DNA of 64,000 bases, taken from an uncultured bacterium. Lineage in GTDB: Bacteria > Elusimicrobiota > Elusimicrobia > Elusimicrobiales > Elusimicrobiaceae. Shown piece by piece: positions 49,585 through 57,980 of this stretch; the stretch's first letter is position 1; the number at the start of each line of letters is the position of its first letter. The position numbers and the translations under genes were made by a program. The notes under the pieces were generated by a model. The model ran no database searches. It was not told where the DNA came from and saw only the letters and a list, made by a program, of their open reading frames with translations. Location: NCBI GenBank assembly GCA_949294085.1, contig CASFFX010000008.1:1-64000 (forward strand), read 5' to 3'.

Positions 49585-51290
49585 TTTTGCTCCTTGGGCA
49601 AAGTAACGGTAAAGGTACTTCCTTCGCCCGGTTTTGAAATTACGTCCAGCGTTCCCCCGTGCGCCTGCACAATCTGGCGGCTGATAAACAGCCCCAGCCC
49701 GTAGCCGGGCCGGTCGGAACGGACCTGGTGATACTTTTGAAAAAGTCCTTTTATCTCCTGCTCGGAAAGGCCGATTCCGCTGTCCTGCACGGTCAAATAA
49801 TAGGCCTGTCCGTCTTGATACGCGTGCACCCGCACGAATCCTTTGTCCGTAAACTTAACGGCATTGGACACCAAATTCATCATCACCCGCTGCAGCAGTT
49901 TGGGGTCGGCCGGCAGACGCGGAACCTCGGTCTGCACCGTCAGTTCCAAGTTTTTCTGGCGGGCGGCCGGGGCCAGCGTATCGGCCACGTTTTGCAGCAT
50001 AGCGGCCACGTCCACGCTTTCTTTATGGGGCGTCATCATCCCCGCCTGCACGCGGGAAACGTCCAGCACGTCCTCCAGCAAGGACGATAAATTTTTGGCG
50101 GCCTGGCTCATCAATTCCAAATACTGCTTGCGTTCTTCTTCGCTTACTTTGCCGCTCTGCAAAATATACAAATATCCCTGCAGGCCCAGCAAGGGGGCGC
50201 GCAAATCGTGCGCCACGGAGCGAAAGACTTGCTCCTTCATCTCGCTGAGCTGCGCCTGCAGCTGCAGCACTTGATAATCTTTCAAATCGGCCGTCATCTG
50301 GTTAAAGGCGGCAATCAGCTGTTTGAATTCCCCCCAGCCGATTTCTTCGTCCACCTTTTCGTCCAAATTGCCGCCGCTTACTTCCTGGGCGGCATGGGCC
50401 AGCGCGCCAATCGGCTCGCCCAGCCGTTCGGCAAACGTCAGCGCGCCGAAATACGCCAGCGTGGCAATGGAAAGCAGAAAGAGGGCAATAATAATGTTGG
50501 TATAGTAAATACTGCGATAGGCTTCGCTCTTAAGCTGCAAAACCGTTACATACGCTCCCAAAATGGGCGACGCCGCAAACGCACCCACATACGTTTCCTG
50601 CGGGGTTTTTAAGCGTTTAATCAGCGGGTCCTTGGAAGCAAAGGCGTTTTTTAAGGCTTCGGCGTCAAAGGCGGGTTTATATTGATAATCGTTGGCATAA
50701 ACGGAGCCGTTCTGATCCACAATATAGATGCGCCCCGTCAGGCCGATGCGCTGTTCCTGCACGCGGGAAAGAAACCCAAAAAAGCTCATAATGCCATATA
50801 AAAAATCCCCGTTGGAAAGCGGATAAATAAACTCGCTGATGGGGCGGCCGTCCATCACGTCAAAACTGCTGATGGACAGCTGCGGTTTTTCGGCCAGTTG
50901 CGGCAGGGACGGGTCCTGCTCCAAATTCAACGCAGGCACATGCTTAAGAATTTGGCTTTCCCCCGCGCGGGCCAGCTCTTTGCCTTTGGGGGACAACACC
51001 GCCAACATCAAAAAATCGGGATTTGCGTTAAGCGCTTCCTGCAGGACGGGCTGGGGATTGCCGCCTTTTTTCAGCACATCCGTCAGGTGTTGGGCAAACG
51101 CCAGGCGCCAGGTCAAATCTTCTATGTGCTGGTTCATAGACGAAGAAACAATCTGAGCCAAATTGGCATGCGTTTCCAAAATATTGTTTTTCAAATGCAC
51201 CTGGTAATAGGCCAGCAGCAATAGCATGGGAATCAGCGGCATGAGTACTACGGCCAGGAATAATTTGAAAAGTTTAGAAAATAGGGACAT
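49581..51290 (-). CDS. Sensor histidine kinase with periplasmic sensor and HAMP domain
   Basis: Protein of 569 residues. A first membrane helix (about 9-29), a periplasmic double-Cache-type region (about 35-265), a second helix (about 268-290), a HAMP domain (about 290-345), phosphoacceptor His in RSVAHDLRAPL (about 363), and the ATPase domain with NLVSNAVKF, DSGIGL and GYGLGLFISRQIV. No response regulator is adjacent, so it is an orphan kinase like the one at 2971. It shares its transcript with the membrane protein and DnaQ-like gene. AAGG precedes the ATG and TATAAT boxes lie at 51301-51313. Confidence 0.9.
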   Translation of the reverse strand: MSLFSKLFKLFLAVVLMPLIPMLLLLAYYQVHLKNNILETHANLAQIVSSSMNQHIEDLTWRLAFAQHLTDVLKKGGNPQPVLQEALNANPDFLMLAVLSPKGKELARAGESQILKHVPALNLEQDPSLPQLAEKPQLSISSFDVMDGRPISEFIYPLSNGDFLYGIMSFFGFLSRVQEQRIGLTGRIYIVDQNGSVYANDYQYKPAFDAEALKNAFASKDPLIKRLKTPQETYVGAFAASPILGAYVTVLQLKSEAYRSIYYTNIIIALFLLSIATLAYFGALTFAERLGEPIGALAHAAQEVSGGNLDEKVDEEIGWGEFKQLIAAFNQMTADLKDYQVLQLQAQLSEMKEQVFRSVAHDLRAPLLGLQGYLYILQSGKVSEEERKQYLELMSQAAKNLSSLLEDVLDVSRVQAGMMTPHKESVDVAAMLQNVADTLAPAARQKNLELTVQTEVPRLPADPKLLQRVMMNLVSNAVKFTDKGFVRVHAYQDGQAYYLTVQDSGIGLSEQEIKGLFQKYHQVRSDRPGYGLGLFISRQIVQAHGGTLDVISKPGEGSTFTVTLPKEQK

Positions 51291-51300
51291 AATCTACCTT

Positions 51301-51317
51301 ATTATAAATTATAACAA
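51301..51317. promoter_or_regulatory. AT-rich palindromic promoter region
   Basis: ATTATAAATTATAACAA contains two minus-strand TATAAT boxes (51301-51306 and 51308-51313, the latter as TTGTTATAAT) and plus-strand TATAAA, so transcription could leave in both directions. Confidence 0.5.
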
Positions 51318-51370
51318 TTCGCACAGCTCCTCGGCAGAATTCTTAAGCCCCCGTTTGGGCGGGCCCAAAG

Positions 51371-51421
51371 GCCCACTTGCGGCTGGGCCCGGCCGCCCGT
51401 TTGCCGTGGGTCTTTTTTATC
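51371..51421 (+). other. Terminator-like GC-rich hairpin without a known plus-strand gene
   Basis: CCCAC and GGC pair with GCC and GTGGG around a GC-rich apical stem, followed by six T. With the plus-strand box at 51301 it would bound an RNA of roughly 100 bases. Possible small RNA; no family recognised. Confidence 0.35.
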
Positions 51422-51479
51422 CGCCCGGACGGGCCCTTTGACCCTGGCGAAACCCCGTCGGAAGCGATAAAGTATAAGT

Positions 51480-51743
51480 ATGACTGAAAAGCTGATTTCT
51501 CTAGCCGCCCGCATGCGCCGCGCATTTAAGCACAAAACTTATTGCGACTGGCACCAAAACGAAATGCGCGTAATCCGCGTGCAGGAGCGTATTATTTATC
51601 TGAGCAACGAGGAAGCCGCCTTTGTGGACTTGGAATCGCGCCGCTTGCTGCGAGCCCAACGCCAGGAAGCCCAACGCAAAAGACGCCTGGGGATTCCTCC
51701 GCCCCCCGCGCCCGGCAAAATTGCCTATGCGGTATATATGTAA
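51480..51743 (+). CDS. Small hypothetical basic protein
   Basis: Protein of 87 residues, rich in Arg and Gln, with a helical middle (NEEAAFVDLESRRLLRAQRQ) and a Pro-rich segment (GIPPPPAPGK) before the end. No family recognised. TAAAGT ends six bases before the ATG, the same layout as seven other genes here, and a clean terminator follows the stop; both support a real gene. There is no ribosome site. Confidence 0.6.
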   Translation: MTEKLISLAARMRRAFKHKTYCDWHQNEMRVIRVQERIIYLSNEEAAFVDLESRRLLRAQRQEAQRKRRLGIPPPPAPGKIAYAVYM

Positions 51744-51764
51744 TTTTCTCCCTCCTACAGTTCA

Positions 51765-51791
51765 AACCCCCGGCCACAAGCCGGGGGTTTT
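51765..51791. terminator. Terminator between the small basic protein and the ChaN/TIKI-like genes
   Basis: Stem AACCCCCGGC/GCCGGGGGTT (51765-51774 with 51780-51789), short T run after it. Confidence 0.8.
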
Positions 51792-51814
51792 CCGTTTCTG
51801 CAAGAGGGTAGGAA

Positions 51815-52975
51815 TCAGTCTGCCGCGCGCAGTCTTTTTACGTGCAAATCGCAGCCGACGGTTACCGCCGCGCGCTTGCTTTTGAATTGGCGGACTAAAT
51901 AAATGGGCCGAAGAGGATTCTGCTCCTTCCAGGACTGCACCTTTTGCCGCGTTTGTGGGTCAACGGGCACATGCCGCTTTAACAGCGTATTCAAGTCCTC
52001 CATCCCCGGCTGAGAAAATTCCACTACAAATGGGGTAAATTCCTTTAACATCCACGGCAGCGAATTGGCGTGATTGTAATCGGTGTGCCCTAAGCCGGCA
52101 TGCACCACCACCAGGGCCTGCGGGTCCTGCTGGTAAATTTGGCGAATAATCCGGGTCCAATACTGGTTCCGCTCCTTAAGCGCGGAAGCGGACACCGTTT
52201 TCCAGGCAAAAGCCGTCCGGCGAAAAACCAGCTGTTGGCTCCTCATTTGAACAAATTCTTCCGACAGGGCCGGATTTTCCAACCCCACCACCCGCACGCC
52301 GGCCGTAACCAAACGCTCCGTCAGCGGGCGGTAATACGGGCGTTTGCGCACCAAGTGCTCCACGTCCCGGGCGTCTTGCAGTACGTACAAACGGCCCGCA
52401 GCGGGCGCGTCCACAAATTCCGACGCATAATAGACGTGCTTATTCGGATACGTTTTCTGCAACTGCAAAACGGCGCGCTCCACTTCGTTGACCATCCAAT
52501 CGTGCTGGTGCACTTCCCCCAGCAGGATAAGCCGCGTCCCGCGCGGAATCAGCTGGGCATAATCCAACGGGCCTTGCAGGGCCTGGATAGCCATGTTTTT
52601 ACGAAGCGGCTCCAAATACGCCGCGGCATAAAAGTCCCGCTCCAGCCAATTGCGCACCGTCCGGCGCAGTTCTTGGCGGTTCCGCTTCAGCGCTGCGGAC
52701 GACACATGGCGCTGATCCAATAAAAAATAATCCTGCAGCATGTCATCCAAATCCTCAAAGGTTCCCCTTCCCTGCGCCCGCAAATACGCCGCAAAATCTT
52801 CCCGCACCGGCGTCTTTCTGCCCGTTTGCTGCAGGCGTGCCGATGAACGTAACAATCGTTTGACCACCATAGACGGCAAATACGTTCCTCGGGCACACAG
52901 CGGCCCCGCCAACAGCAAGAAACCGATGGCCAAAATTCCTATTTTGCGTTTTGTCTTGTCCACGTTCTTTTTCAT
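51815..52975 (-). CDS. Secreted ChaN/TIKI-like protein, second of a tandem pair
   Basis: Protein of 386 residues with a signal peptide (hydrophobic core about 12-27, ending LCARG). Core motifs GTRLILLGEVHQHDW (about 147-161), a conserved YYASEFVD strand, GVRVVGLENP and VVVHAGLGHTDYN resemble the EreA/ChaN/TIKI superfamily, whose members use a GExH motif and a late histidine for metal-dependent hydrolysis or haem binding. The N-terminal helical part (about 35-140) is shared only with its neighbour. Substrate unknown. It follows the paralogue by eight bases, so they form an operon. Relationship to the superfamily is my pattern-based inference. Confidence 0.72.
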   Translation of the reverse strand: MKKNVDKTKRKIGILAIGFLLLAGPLCARGTYLPSMVVKRLLRSSARLQQTGRKTPVREDFAAYLRAQGRGTFEDLDDMLQDYFLLDQRHVSSAALKRNRQELRRTVRNWLERDFYAAAYLEPLRKNMAIQALQGPLDYAQLIPRGTRLILLGEVHQHDWMVNEVERAVLQLQKTYPNKHVYYASEFVDAPAAGRLYVLQDARDVEHLVRKRPYYRPLTERLVTAGVRVVGLENPALSEEFVQMRSQQLVFRRTAFAWKTVSASALKERNQYWTRIIRQIYQQDPQALVVVHAGLGHTDYNHANSLPWMLKEFTPFVVEFSQPGMEDLNTLLKRHVPVDPQTRQKVQSWKEQNPLRPIYLVRQFKSKRAAVTVGCDLHVKRLRAAD

Positions 52976-52983
52976 AGGCCAAC

Positions 52984-54123
52984 TTATTCCCCGCGTGCGT
53001 TAGGCGCCAGCTTTACCGACAGATGACACCCCGCCATCCACGCCGCTTTGGGGCTCTTTAACTGCTGAATCAAATATACCGCTTTGGACGGTTGTTTGGC
53101 CAACAGCAAAGCGCCTTGTGCCCGTACTTGCGGCGGAACGGGCATGTATTTTTCCAAAAACACATTGGAACTTTTGGCCAACGAAAATTCCGCCACAAAG
53201 GGCTTATACTCCTGGAGCATACGGGAAAGCGAATTTAACTGATTCATACTGGTATGCCCGTTCCCGGCGTGCACAATGACCAACGCCAGCGGGTCCTGTT
53301 CGTAAATCGTGCGGATGATTTCCGCCCAAAATTGATTTCGCTCCCGCACGCCGGCCGGCGCCAGCATTTCCCACGACCGGCCCGAATTCCAAAATGTTTT
53401 CCCTTCGCGGTTCAATTTTTCGGTTTCGCCTTTGGTCGGATCTTCCAGCCCCACCATGCGCACCCCCGTCTGGCGCACGCGCTGGTTAAAGGTTTGATAG
53501 AACCCGTTGGACAGCGAAAATCGTTCCACTTCTTCGGCCGTGCGCAAAACGGCGCCGGGTTCGTCGGGGTGGGCGTAGAGAAATTCGGAAGCGTAATAAA
53601 TATGCCGTTCGGGATAAGCTTTTTGCATTTGTAAAATTACGCTAAGCACCTGCCACCCAATCCAGGGCTGCATATGCACTTCGCCCAGCATCAACAGCCG
53701 GGTATGTGCCGGAATATAATCCAAAAAATTAATTTTACCCTGCACGGCCTGGCTGCGCACGCTTTTTTGCAAAGCGGCTGCCTGGCGGGCGGCGGCGTAT
53801 TCCTGGTCCAGCCAGTGCTGCACCATTTTGCGCTGCAAGATGTGATTCTCTTCCAGTTTGTACGAAGCAATCGCCTGCCCGTTGGGCAGAAAATAGTTAC
53901 CCAACATGAAATCCAACTCGTCCAAATTGGTGTTTTGTTGCCAATGGGTAATTTTAGAAGTTAAAGGGGCCAGGTTTTTTCCGCGGACGCGGGCCGCCGC
54001 CGCGCGCGAAGAAGCCGACAAAATCAGCTCCTTAGCCAGGGTGGAAGGCAAATTTGGAATTTGGGCTTGCAGCGTGCCAGCAGCTCCCAGCAGCAACAAC
54101 CCCATTAAAAGCATTTTTTTCAT
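52984..54123 (-). CDS. Secreted ChaN/TIKI-like protein, first of a tandem pair
   Basis: Protein of 379 residues with a signal peptide (MKKMLLMGLLLLGAAGTLQA). It lines up with the next gene along its whole length: N-terminal helical part, HTRLLMLGEVHMQPW, YYASEFLY, GVRMVGLEDP, VIVHAGNGHTSMNQ and a shared C-terminal AGCHLSVK (GCDLHVK in the partner). The GEVH and HAG-GH motifs are kept in both, so both are likely active; elsewhere the sequences have drifted. The start at 54123 follows GAGAGGG; a longer frame lacks a signal peptide at its N-terminus. Roles could be peptide or ester hydrolysis, or haem handling. Confidence 0.74.
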   Translation of the reverse strand: MKKMLLMGLLLLGAAGTLQAQIPNLPSTLAKELILSASSRAAAARVRGKNLAPLTSKITHWQQNTNLDELDFMLGNYFLPNGQAIASYKLEENHILQRKMVQHWLDQEYAAARQAAALQKSVRSQAVQGKINFLDYIPAHTRLLMLGEVHMQPWIGWQVLSVILQMQKAYPERHIYYASEFLYAHPDEPGAVLRTAEEVERFSLSNGFYQTFNQRVRQTGVRMVGLEDPTKGETEKLNREGKTFWNSGRSWEMLAPAGVRERNQFWAEIIRTIYEQDPLALVIVHAGNGHTSMNQLNSLSRMLQEYKPFVAEFSLAKSSNVFLEKYMPVPPQVRAQGALLLAKQPSKAVYLIQQLKSPKAAWMAGCHLSVKLAPNARGE

Positions 54124-54190
54124 AGGCGCCCTCTCTTTATTTTTGTATTTTAAGAGGGCAAAAAAAAGGGCCCTTGGCCCTAACTTCCCC

Positions 54191-54222
54191 AAAAAAAGGA
54201 CCCACTGTAAAGTGGGTCCTTT
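54191..54222 (-). terminator. Terminator of the etf operon
   Basis: Stem AAAGGACCCACT/AGTGGGTCCTTT (54195-54206 with 54211-54222), loop GTAA, with a T run on the minus strand, 15 bases after the etfA stop. Confidence 0.9.
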
Positions 54223-54236
54223 GGGTGGAAAAACCG

Positions 54237-55427
54237 TTATTTGGTTTTCTTAATCTGCTCTATAATGCGGGGCAGGATTTGATGCGCATCGCCCACGAAG
54301 CCATATTTGCAGACGTTGAAAATCGGCGCGTTTGCGTCTTTGTTAATGCCGATAATTACGTCGCTGTGCTCCATACCGACGATGTGCTGCACCGCACCGG
54401 AAATGCCGCACGCCACATACAGCTTGGACGCTACGGTTACGCCGCTCTGGCCGATTTGCTTTTCTTTGGGTTTGAGGCCCAAGTCAATGGCCGCACGGCT
54501 GGCGCCCACGGCACCGCCCAATTCGCCGGCCAATTCTTCCAGCAAGGCAAAACCGTTTTTGTCCTTCATACCGCGTCCGCCGGCGATGACCACGCTGGCT
54601 TCGTCCAGCTTGTCCATGGCGGACACTTCGTCAATGTGCGTATTGATAATGCGCACTTTGGCCGCCTGAGCCGGCACGGCAATCGCTTCCGTTACCACTT
54701 GGGCCATTTTGCCGGGCGTGGTAACCACTTTTTTGAACACGTTGGGGCGCACGGTGGACATTTGCGGGCGGTAATCCGGGCATTTAATGTCGGCCATGAT
54801 GTTGCCGCCAAACGCGGGGCGGGTTTGAATCAAATTCCCGTCTTTGACGGAAAGACCCGTGCAGTCCGCCGTCAAACCGACGAACAATTCCGAAGAAATG
54901 CGCGGGGACAAATCGCGCCCGATGTAGGTGGACGGGAACAACACCACGCTGGGGCTGTATTTTTTAATCAGCGTTACCATCGCATTGGCATAGGCCAACG
55001 TGTTATAGTGGTGGTATTCCGGCCCGTTTACGGCGTAAATTTTGTCCGTCCCGTATTGGGAAAGCTCGGCATAATACTGGGGCACATTGTCGCCAATGAC
55101 CACGGCGCACAATTCTTCGCCCAGCTGGTTGGCCAGTTCGCGCCCTTTGGACAAAAGTTCAAAGCCCACGGGGCGTACTTTTTGGGTTTTTCCGTCGTCG
55201 GAAATTTCAATAAACACCCACACGCCTTTGTAGGCGGACAGGTCTTTCTTTTCCGCCGCGGAAGCCGGAAGCGACAGCGCCTTCACCGGGCAGACCGGCA
55301 CGCACGCGCCGCACATCGTACAGCTGGCATTGGGCACCGCTTTGCGGTTGACCAGAGAGAGCGCACCAAACGGGCAGGTGCTTACGCATTTGCCGCATCC
55401 TACGCAATTAGAAGCTACTTGAATCAT
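54237..55427 (-). CDS. etfA: Electron transfer flavoprotein alpha subunit with an N-terminal ferredoxin domain
   Basis: Protein of 396 residues. Residues 1-55 form a two-[4Fe-4S] ferredoxin (C8, C11, C14, C18 and C36, C39, C42, C46). Then come the EtfA alpha domain and the FAD-binding C-terminal domain with GISGAVQHIVGMEHSDVIIG and NKDANAPIF. This ferredoxin-EtfA fusion is known from anaerobes such as the caffeyl-CoA reductase/Etf complex and lactate dehydrogenase/Etf relatives, where the extra clusters pass electrons to or from ferredoxin. It overlaps the etfB stop as ATGA. Together with the acyl-CoA dehydrogenase next door, bifurcation is plausible but unproven. Confidence 0.93.
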   Translation of the reverse strand: MIQVASNCVGCGKCVSTCPFGALSLVNRKAVPNASCTMCGACVPVCPVKALSLPASAAEKKDLSAYKGVWVFIEISDDGKTQKVRPVGFELLSKGRELANQLGEELCAVVIGDNVPQYYAELSQYGTDKIYAVNGPEYHHYNTLAYANAMVTLIKKYSPSVVLFPSTYIGRDLSPRISSELFVGLTADCTGLSVKDGNLIQTRPAFGGNIMADIKCPDYRPQMSTVRPNVFKKVVTTPGKMAQVVTEAIAVPAQAAKVRIINTHIDEVSAMDKLDEASVVIAGGRGMKDKNGFALLEELAGELGGAVGASRAAIDLGLKPKEKQIGQSGVTVASKLYVACGISGAVQHIVGMEHSDVIIGINKDANAPIFNVCKYGFVGDAHQILPRIIEQIKKTK

Positions 55428-56212
55428 TTGATTACACTCTCCTTTTTCAAAATTTCTACAAATTTATCCGCCAGTTCCACGGCCGAGCCGGTGAACATTT
55501 CCCCTTTCGGGCGGGCCGGCGGCGGGAAGATGCGGTCCACGCGCGTAGGCGAACCTTCCAGCCCGATTTTGTGCGGGTCGGCCCCAATGTCGGCGGCGGA
55601 CCAGGTAAGGGTTACCTTGTCCTGCGCTTTATGGGCCGCCATAAAGGAAGGATATTTCGGCGCATAGTCGTGCGGCATCGTCATCGTAACGAGCACCGGC
55701 AAGTCGGCTTCCAAAATTTGGTGGCCGCCTTCAATCAGTTTTTTCACGACGACCTGATTGCCGTTGGCGTCAATGCTTTCGCAAAACGTAATTTGGGGAA
55801 TTCCCAAATGATGCGCAATGCCGGGCCCGGTTTGGGCGGTATCACCGTCAATGGCCATTTGGCCGCAGAGGATTAAATCGTACTGGCCAATTTTGCGGAT
55901 CGCCGTGGCCAGCGCATAAGACGTGGCCCACGTGTCCGAACCGGCCAGGGCACGGTCCGCCAGCAGGACGCCTTCGTCCGCCCCTAAGGCCAGCGCCAGG
56001 CGCAGCACCGCATTGGCTTGGGCGGGGCCCATGGTCAGCACGGTTACTTTCGCGCCGGTTTTGGCTTTAATGTCCAGCGCTTTTTCCAAAGCGTAATGGT
56101 CATACGGGTTCAAGATGCTGGGCACGCCCGCGCGAATGAGCGTACCGGTTTTCGGGTTCACCTTTACTTGGGTGGAATCGGGAACTTGTTTAATACAAAC
56201 AATGATATTCAT
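55424..56212 (-). CDS. etfB: Electron transfer flavoprotein beta subunit
   Basis: Protein of 262 residues, normal for EtfB. Motifs: NIIVCIKQVPDST, an AMP/FAD-binding VTVLTMGPAQANAVLRLALALGADEG-type stretch (in part), DLILCGQMAIDGDTAQTGP, and the LPVLVTMTMP strand. In bifurcating Etf complexes this subunit holds the second FAD. It follows the acyl-CoA dehydrogenase by ten bases; AGGAT precedes its ATG. Confidence 0.95.
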   Translation of the reverse strand: MNIIVCIKQVPDSTQVKVNPKTGTLIRAGVPSILNPYDHYALEKALDIKAKTGAKVTVLTMGPAQANAVLRLALALGADEGVLLADRALAGSDTWATSYALATAIRKIGQYDLILCGQMAIDGDTAQTGPGIAHHLGIPQITFCESIDANGNQVVVKKLIEGGHQILEADLPVLVTMTMPHDYAPKYPSFMAAHKAQDKVTLTWSAADIGADPHKIGLEGSPTRVDRIFPPPARPKGEMFTGSAVELADKFVEILKKESVIK

Positions 56213-56222
56213 GCGTTATATC

Positions 56223-57866
56223 CTATTTCTTGAAAACTTCTCTCAACTTGGCGGAAACGACGTCCATATCGTCAATGAGTCCGCGCATTTTTTCTTCAAT
56301 GCTCACCAGGTGTACGCCTTGGCTCAGGTCCGCCGCGTTGATGTTGGGGCAAGTGCCCAAAATCAGGCGCATACCGTCCGTGGCGGTTTTGAACGCGCTC
56401 TGGCGGGCATTGACGCGGGCCATCGTGCTTAAAGAAGTCAAGTCAAAGCGGCTGCCTTCGGTAATGACTTTGTTGGCGCATTGGCGGCTGAATACGGCGG
56501 CCACTTCCATTTCGCTGATCAAATCGCCCAGCATAAAGGTAACGTACTGATGGCGGGTCAGCTTATTGGCGCGGCAGTCTTCCAACACGCGGGCCAGCGC
56601 TCTAAAGCCCAGGGCCACGCTGTCGGCGCCCACATCGGGGTTCTGCGCGTGAATTGCGTCAAACTCGTCGGCTTGTTTCAAATAGTATTGGCCGCGGCTC
56701 TTCAAATGTTCCTGCCAGCGCCCGCGGAAGATGGTCATTTCCAACACTTCGCTGGTGCCTTCGTAAATGCAGGTAATTTTAACGTCGCGTTTGATTTTTT
56801 CCACCGGGAATTCTTTGGTGTAACCAAAACCGCCCATGGCCTGGATGGAATCTTCGGCCGCTTTGTTGCCGGTTTCGGTGGCATACAGCTTGGCAATGGC
56901 GCCTTCGGTGGCCAGGCCGTGATTGTTCACTTCCAGCTGTTTGGCCGTCCAATCAATGTACGCGCGCGCCGCTTCAAAGCGGATGTAGTGCGGGGTGATG
57001 AGCTTTAACATAAAGCCCTGTTTTTCGGCCAGCGGGCCGCCCGCCTGGATGCGCTGCTGGGCATACTGCAAGGCGGTTTCCACCGCTTCTTCGCCGCCGC
57101 CCAAACCAAACGCCGCTACCATAAGGCGCGTATAGCCAAACACCGCCTGCGCTTGCAGGAAGCCTTGGCCTTCCTTCAGACCAATCAAATTTTCAGCCGG
57201 CACATACACGTCGTCAAACGCCAAACCGGCGGTGTTGGACAAGCGAATCCCATGCTTGTCTTCGTGTACGTCTTGGGTGAATCCGGGGGTGCCTCTTTCT
57301 ACAATAAACCAGCTCGGGCCGCCCGGAGCCAACGCGAGCACGGTGTAAATGTCCGCCACGCCGCCGTTGGAAATCCACATTTTGCTGCCGGTAATTTTGT
57401 ACCCCACCACTTTGCCGTCTTTCACTACGTGTTCGGCGCGGGTGCGCAGGGATACCAAGTCGGACCCGGCGTCCGCTTCGGTAGCGCCGTAGGCCACGAG
57501 TTTATTTTCATGGGCAATTTTTTGGAACCACTTGGCTTTTTGTTCCGGGGTACCGCCTACGTTAATCGGGTCGCTGCCCAGGAAGGTGGCAAATACGCCG
57601 GTGGCGATGCCCAAGTCTATGCGGGCCAACTGCTCGCACACGCGGTAAATTTCGGTGGTCTGGCCGCCGAGCCCGCCGTATTCTTCGGGAATAAGCAAAA
57701 GATGTACGCCCAATACGTTGTGGTCGTACATCTCTTTCAAAATGTCTAACGGAATTTCGTTTTTCGCGTCATGCTCCCGGATAAAATTAAAGGAAATCCG
57801 GTTCTTCGCATATTGCTTCAAACTGTCCAACATCAGGTTTCTGGTTGTCAGGTCGTTTTTTGCCAT
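56223..57866 (-). CDS. Acyl-CoA dehydrogenase with a C-terminal extension
   Basis: Flavoenzyme of 547 residues, about 160 longer than short-chain acyl-CoA dehydrogenases. The standard core is clear: YGATEADAGSDL (FAD and substrate loop), GSKMWISNGGVAD, and the catalytic-base segment CIYEGTSEV with E369 where short-chain and butyryl enzymes keep it. Residues 385-547 add a helical domain like very-long-chain and other large bacterial members. It should oxidise acyl-CoA or, run backwards, reduce enoyl-CoA using the Etf encoded downstream. Substrate chain length is unclear. The start at 57866 follows GGAG. Confidence 0.92.
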   Translation of the reverse strand: MAKNDLTTRNLMLDSLKQYAKNRISFNFIREHDAKNEIPLDILKEMYDHNVLGVHLLLIPEEYGGLGGQTTEIYRVCEQLARIDLGIATGVFATFLGSDPINVGGTPEQKAKWFQKIAHENKLVAYGATEADAGSDLVSLRTRAEHVVKDGKVVGYKITGSKMWISNGGVADIYTVLALAPGGPSWFIVERGTPGFTQDVHEDKHGIRLSNTAGLAFDDVYVPAENLIGLKEGQGFLQAQAVFGYTRLMVAAFGLGGGEEAVETALQYAQQRIQAGGPLAEKQGFMLKLITPHYIRFEAARAYIDWTAKQLEVNNHGLATEGAIAKLYATETGNKAAEDSIQAMGGFGYTKEFPVEKIKRDVKITCIYEGTSEVLEMTIFRGRWQEHLKSRGQYYLKQADEFDAIHAQNPDVGADSVALGFRALARVLEDCRANKLTRHQYVTFMLGDLISEMEVAAVFSRQCANKVITEGSRFDLTSLSTMARVNARQSAFKTATDGMRLILGTCPNINAADLSQGVHLVSIEEKMRGLIDDMDVVSAKLREVFKK

Positions 57867-57913
57867 ATTTGGGAATCTCCAAAATACAATATAGATATAT
57901 AATACCAATTTTT

Positions 57914-57942
57914 AAGCCCCCGCGCATGTCCGGCGGGGGCTT
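57914..57942. terminator. Possible terminator hairpin after the pseudopilin at 57981
   Basis: Stem AAGCCCCCGC/GCGGGGGCTT (57914-57923 with 57933-57942). Neither side has a good T run, so this is uncertain. Confidence 0.4.
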
Positions 57943-57980
57943 GAAAACTCATCAGCGGCTGTGTATCACCCAAATATCAG

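Noticed and set aside
54174-55667. Plus-strand open frame of 497 codons opposite etfA
   Set aside because: It runs through the etf terminator and across the etfA/etfB junction; His/Gly/Arg-rich shadow.
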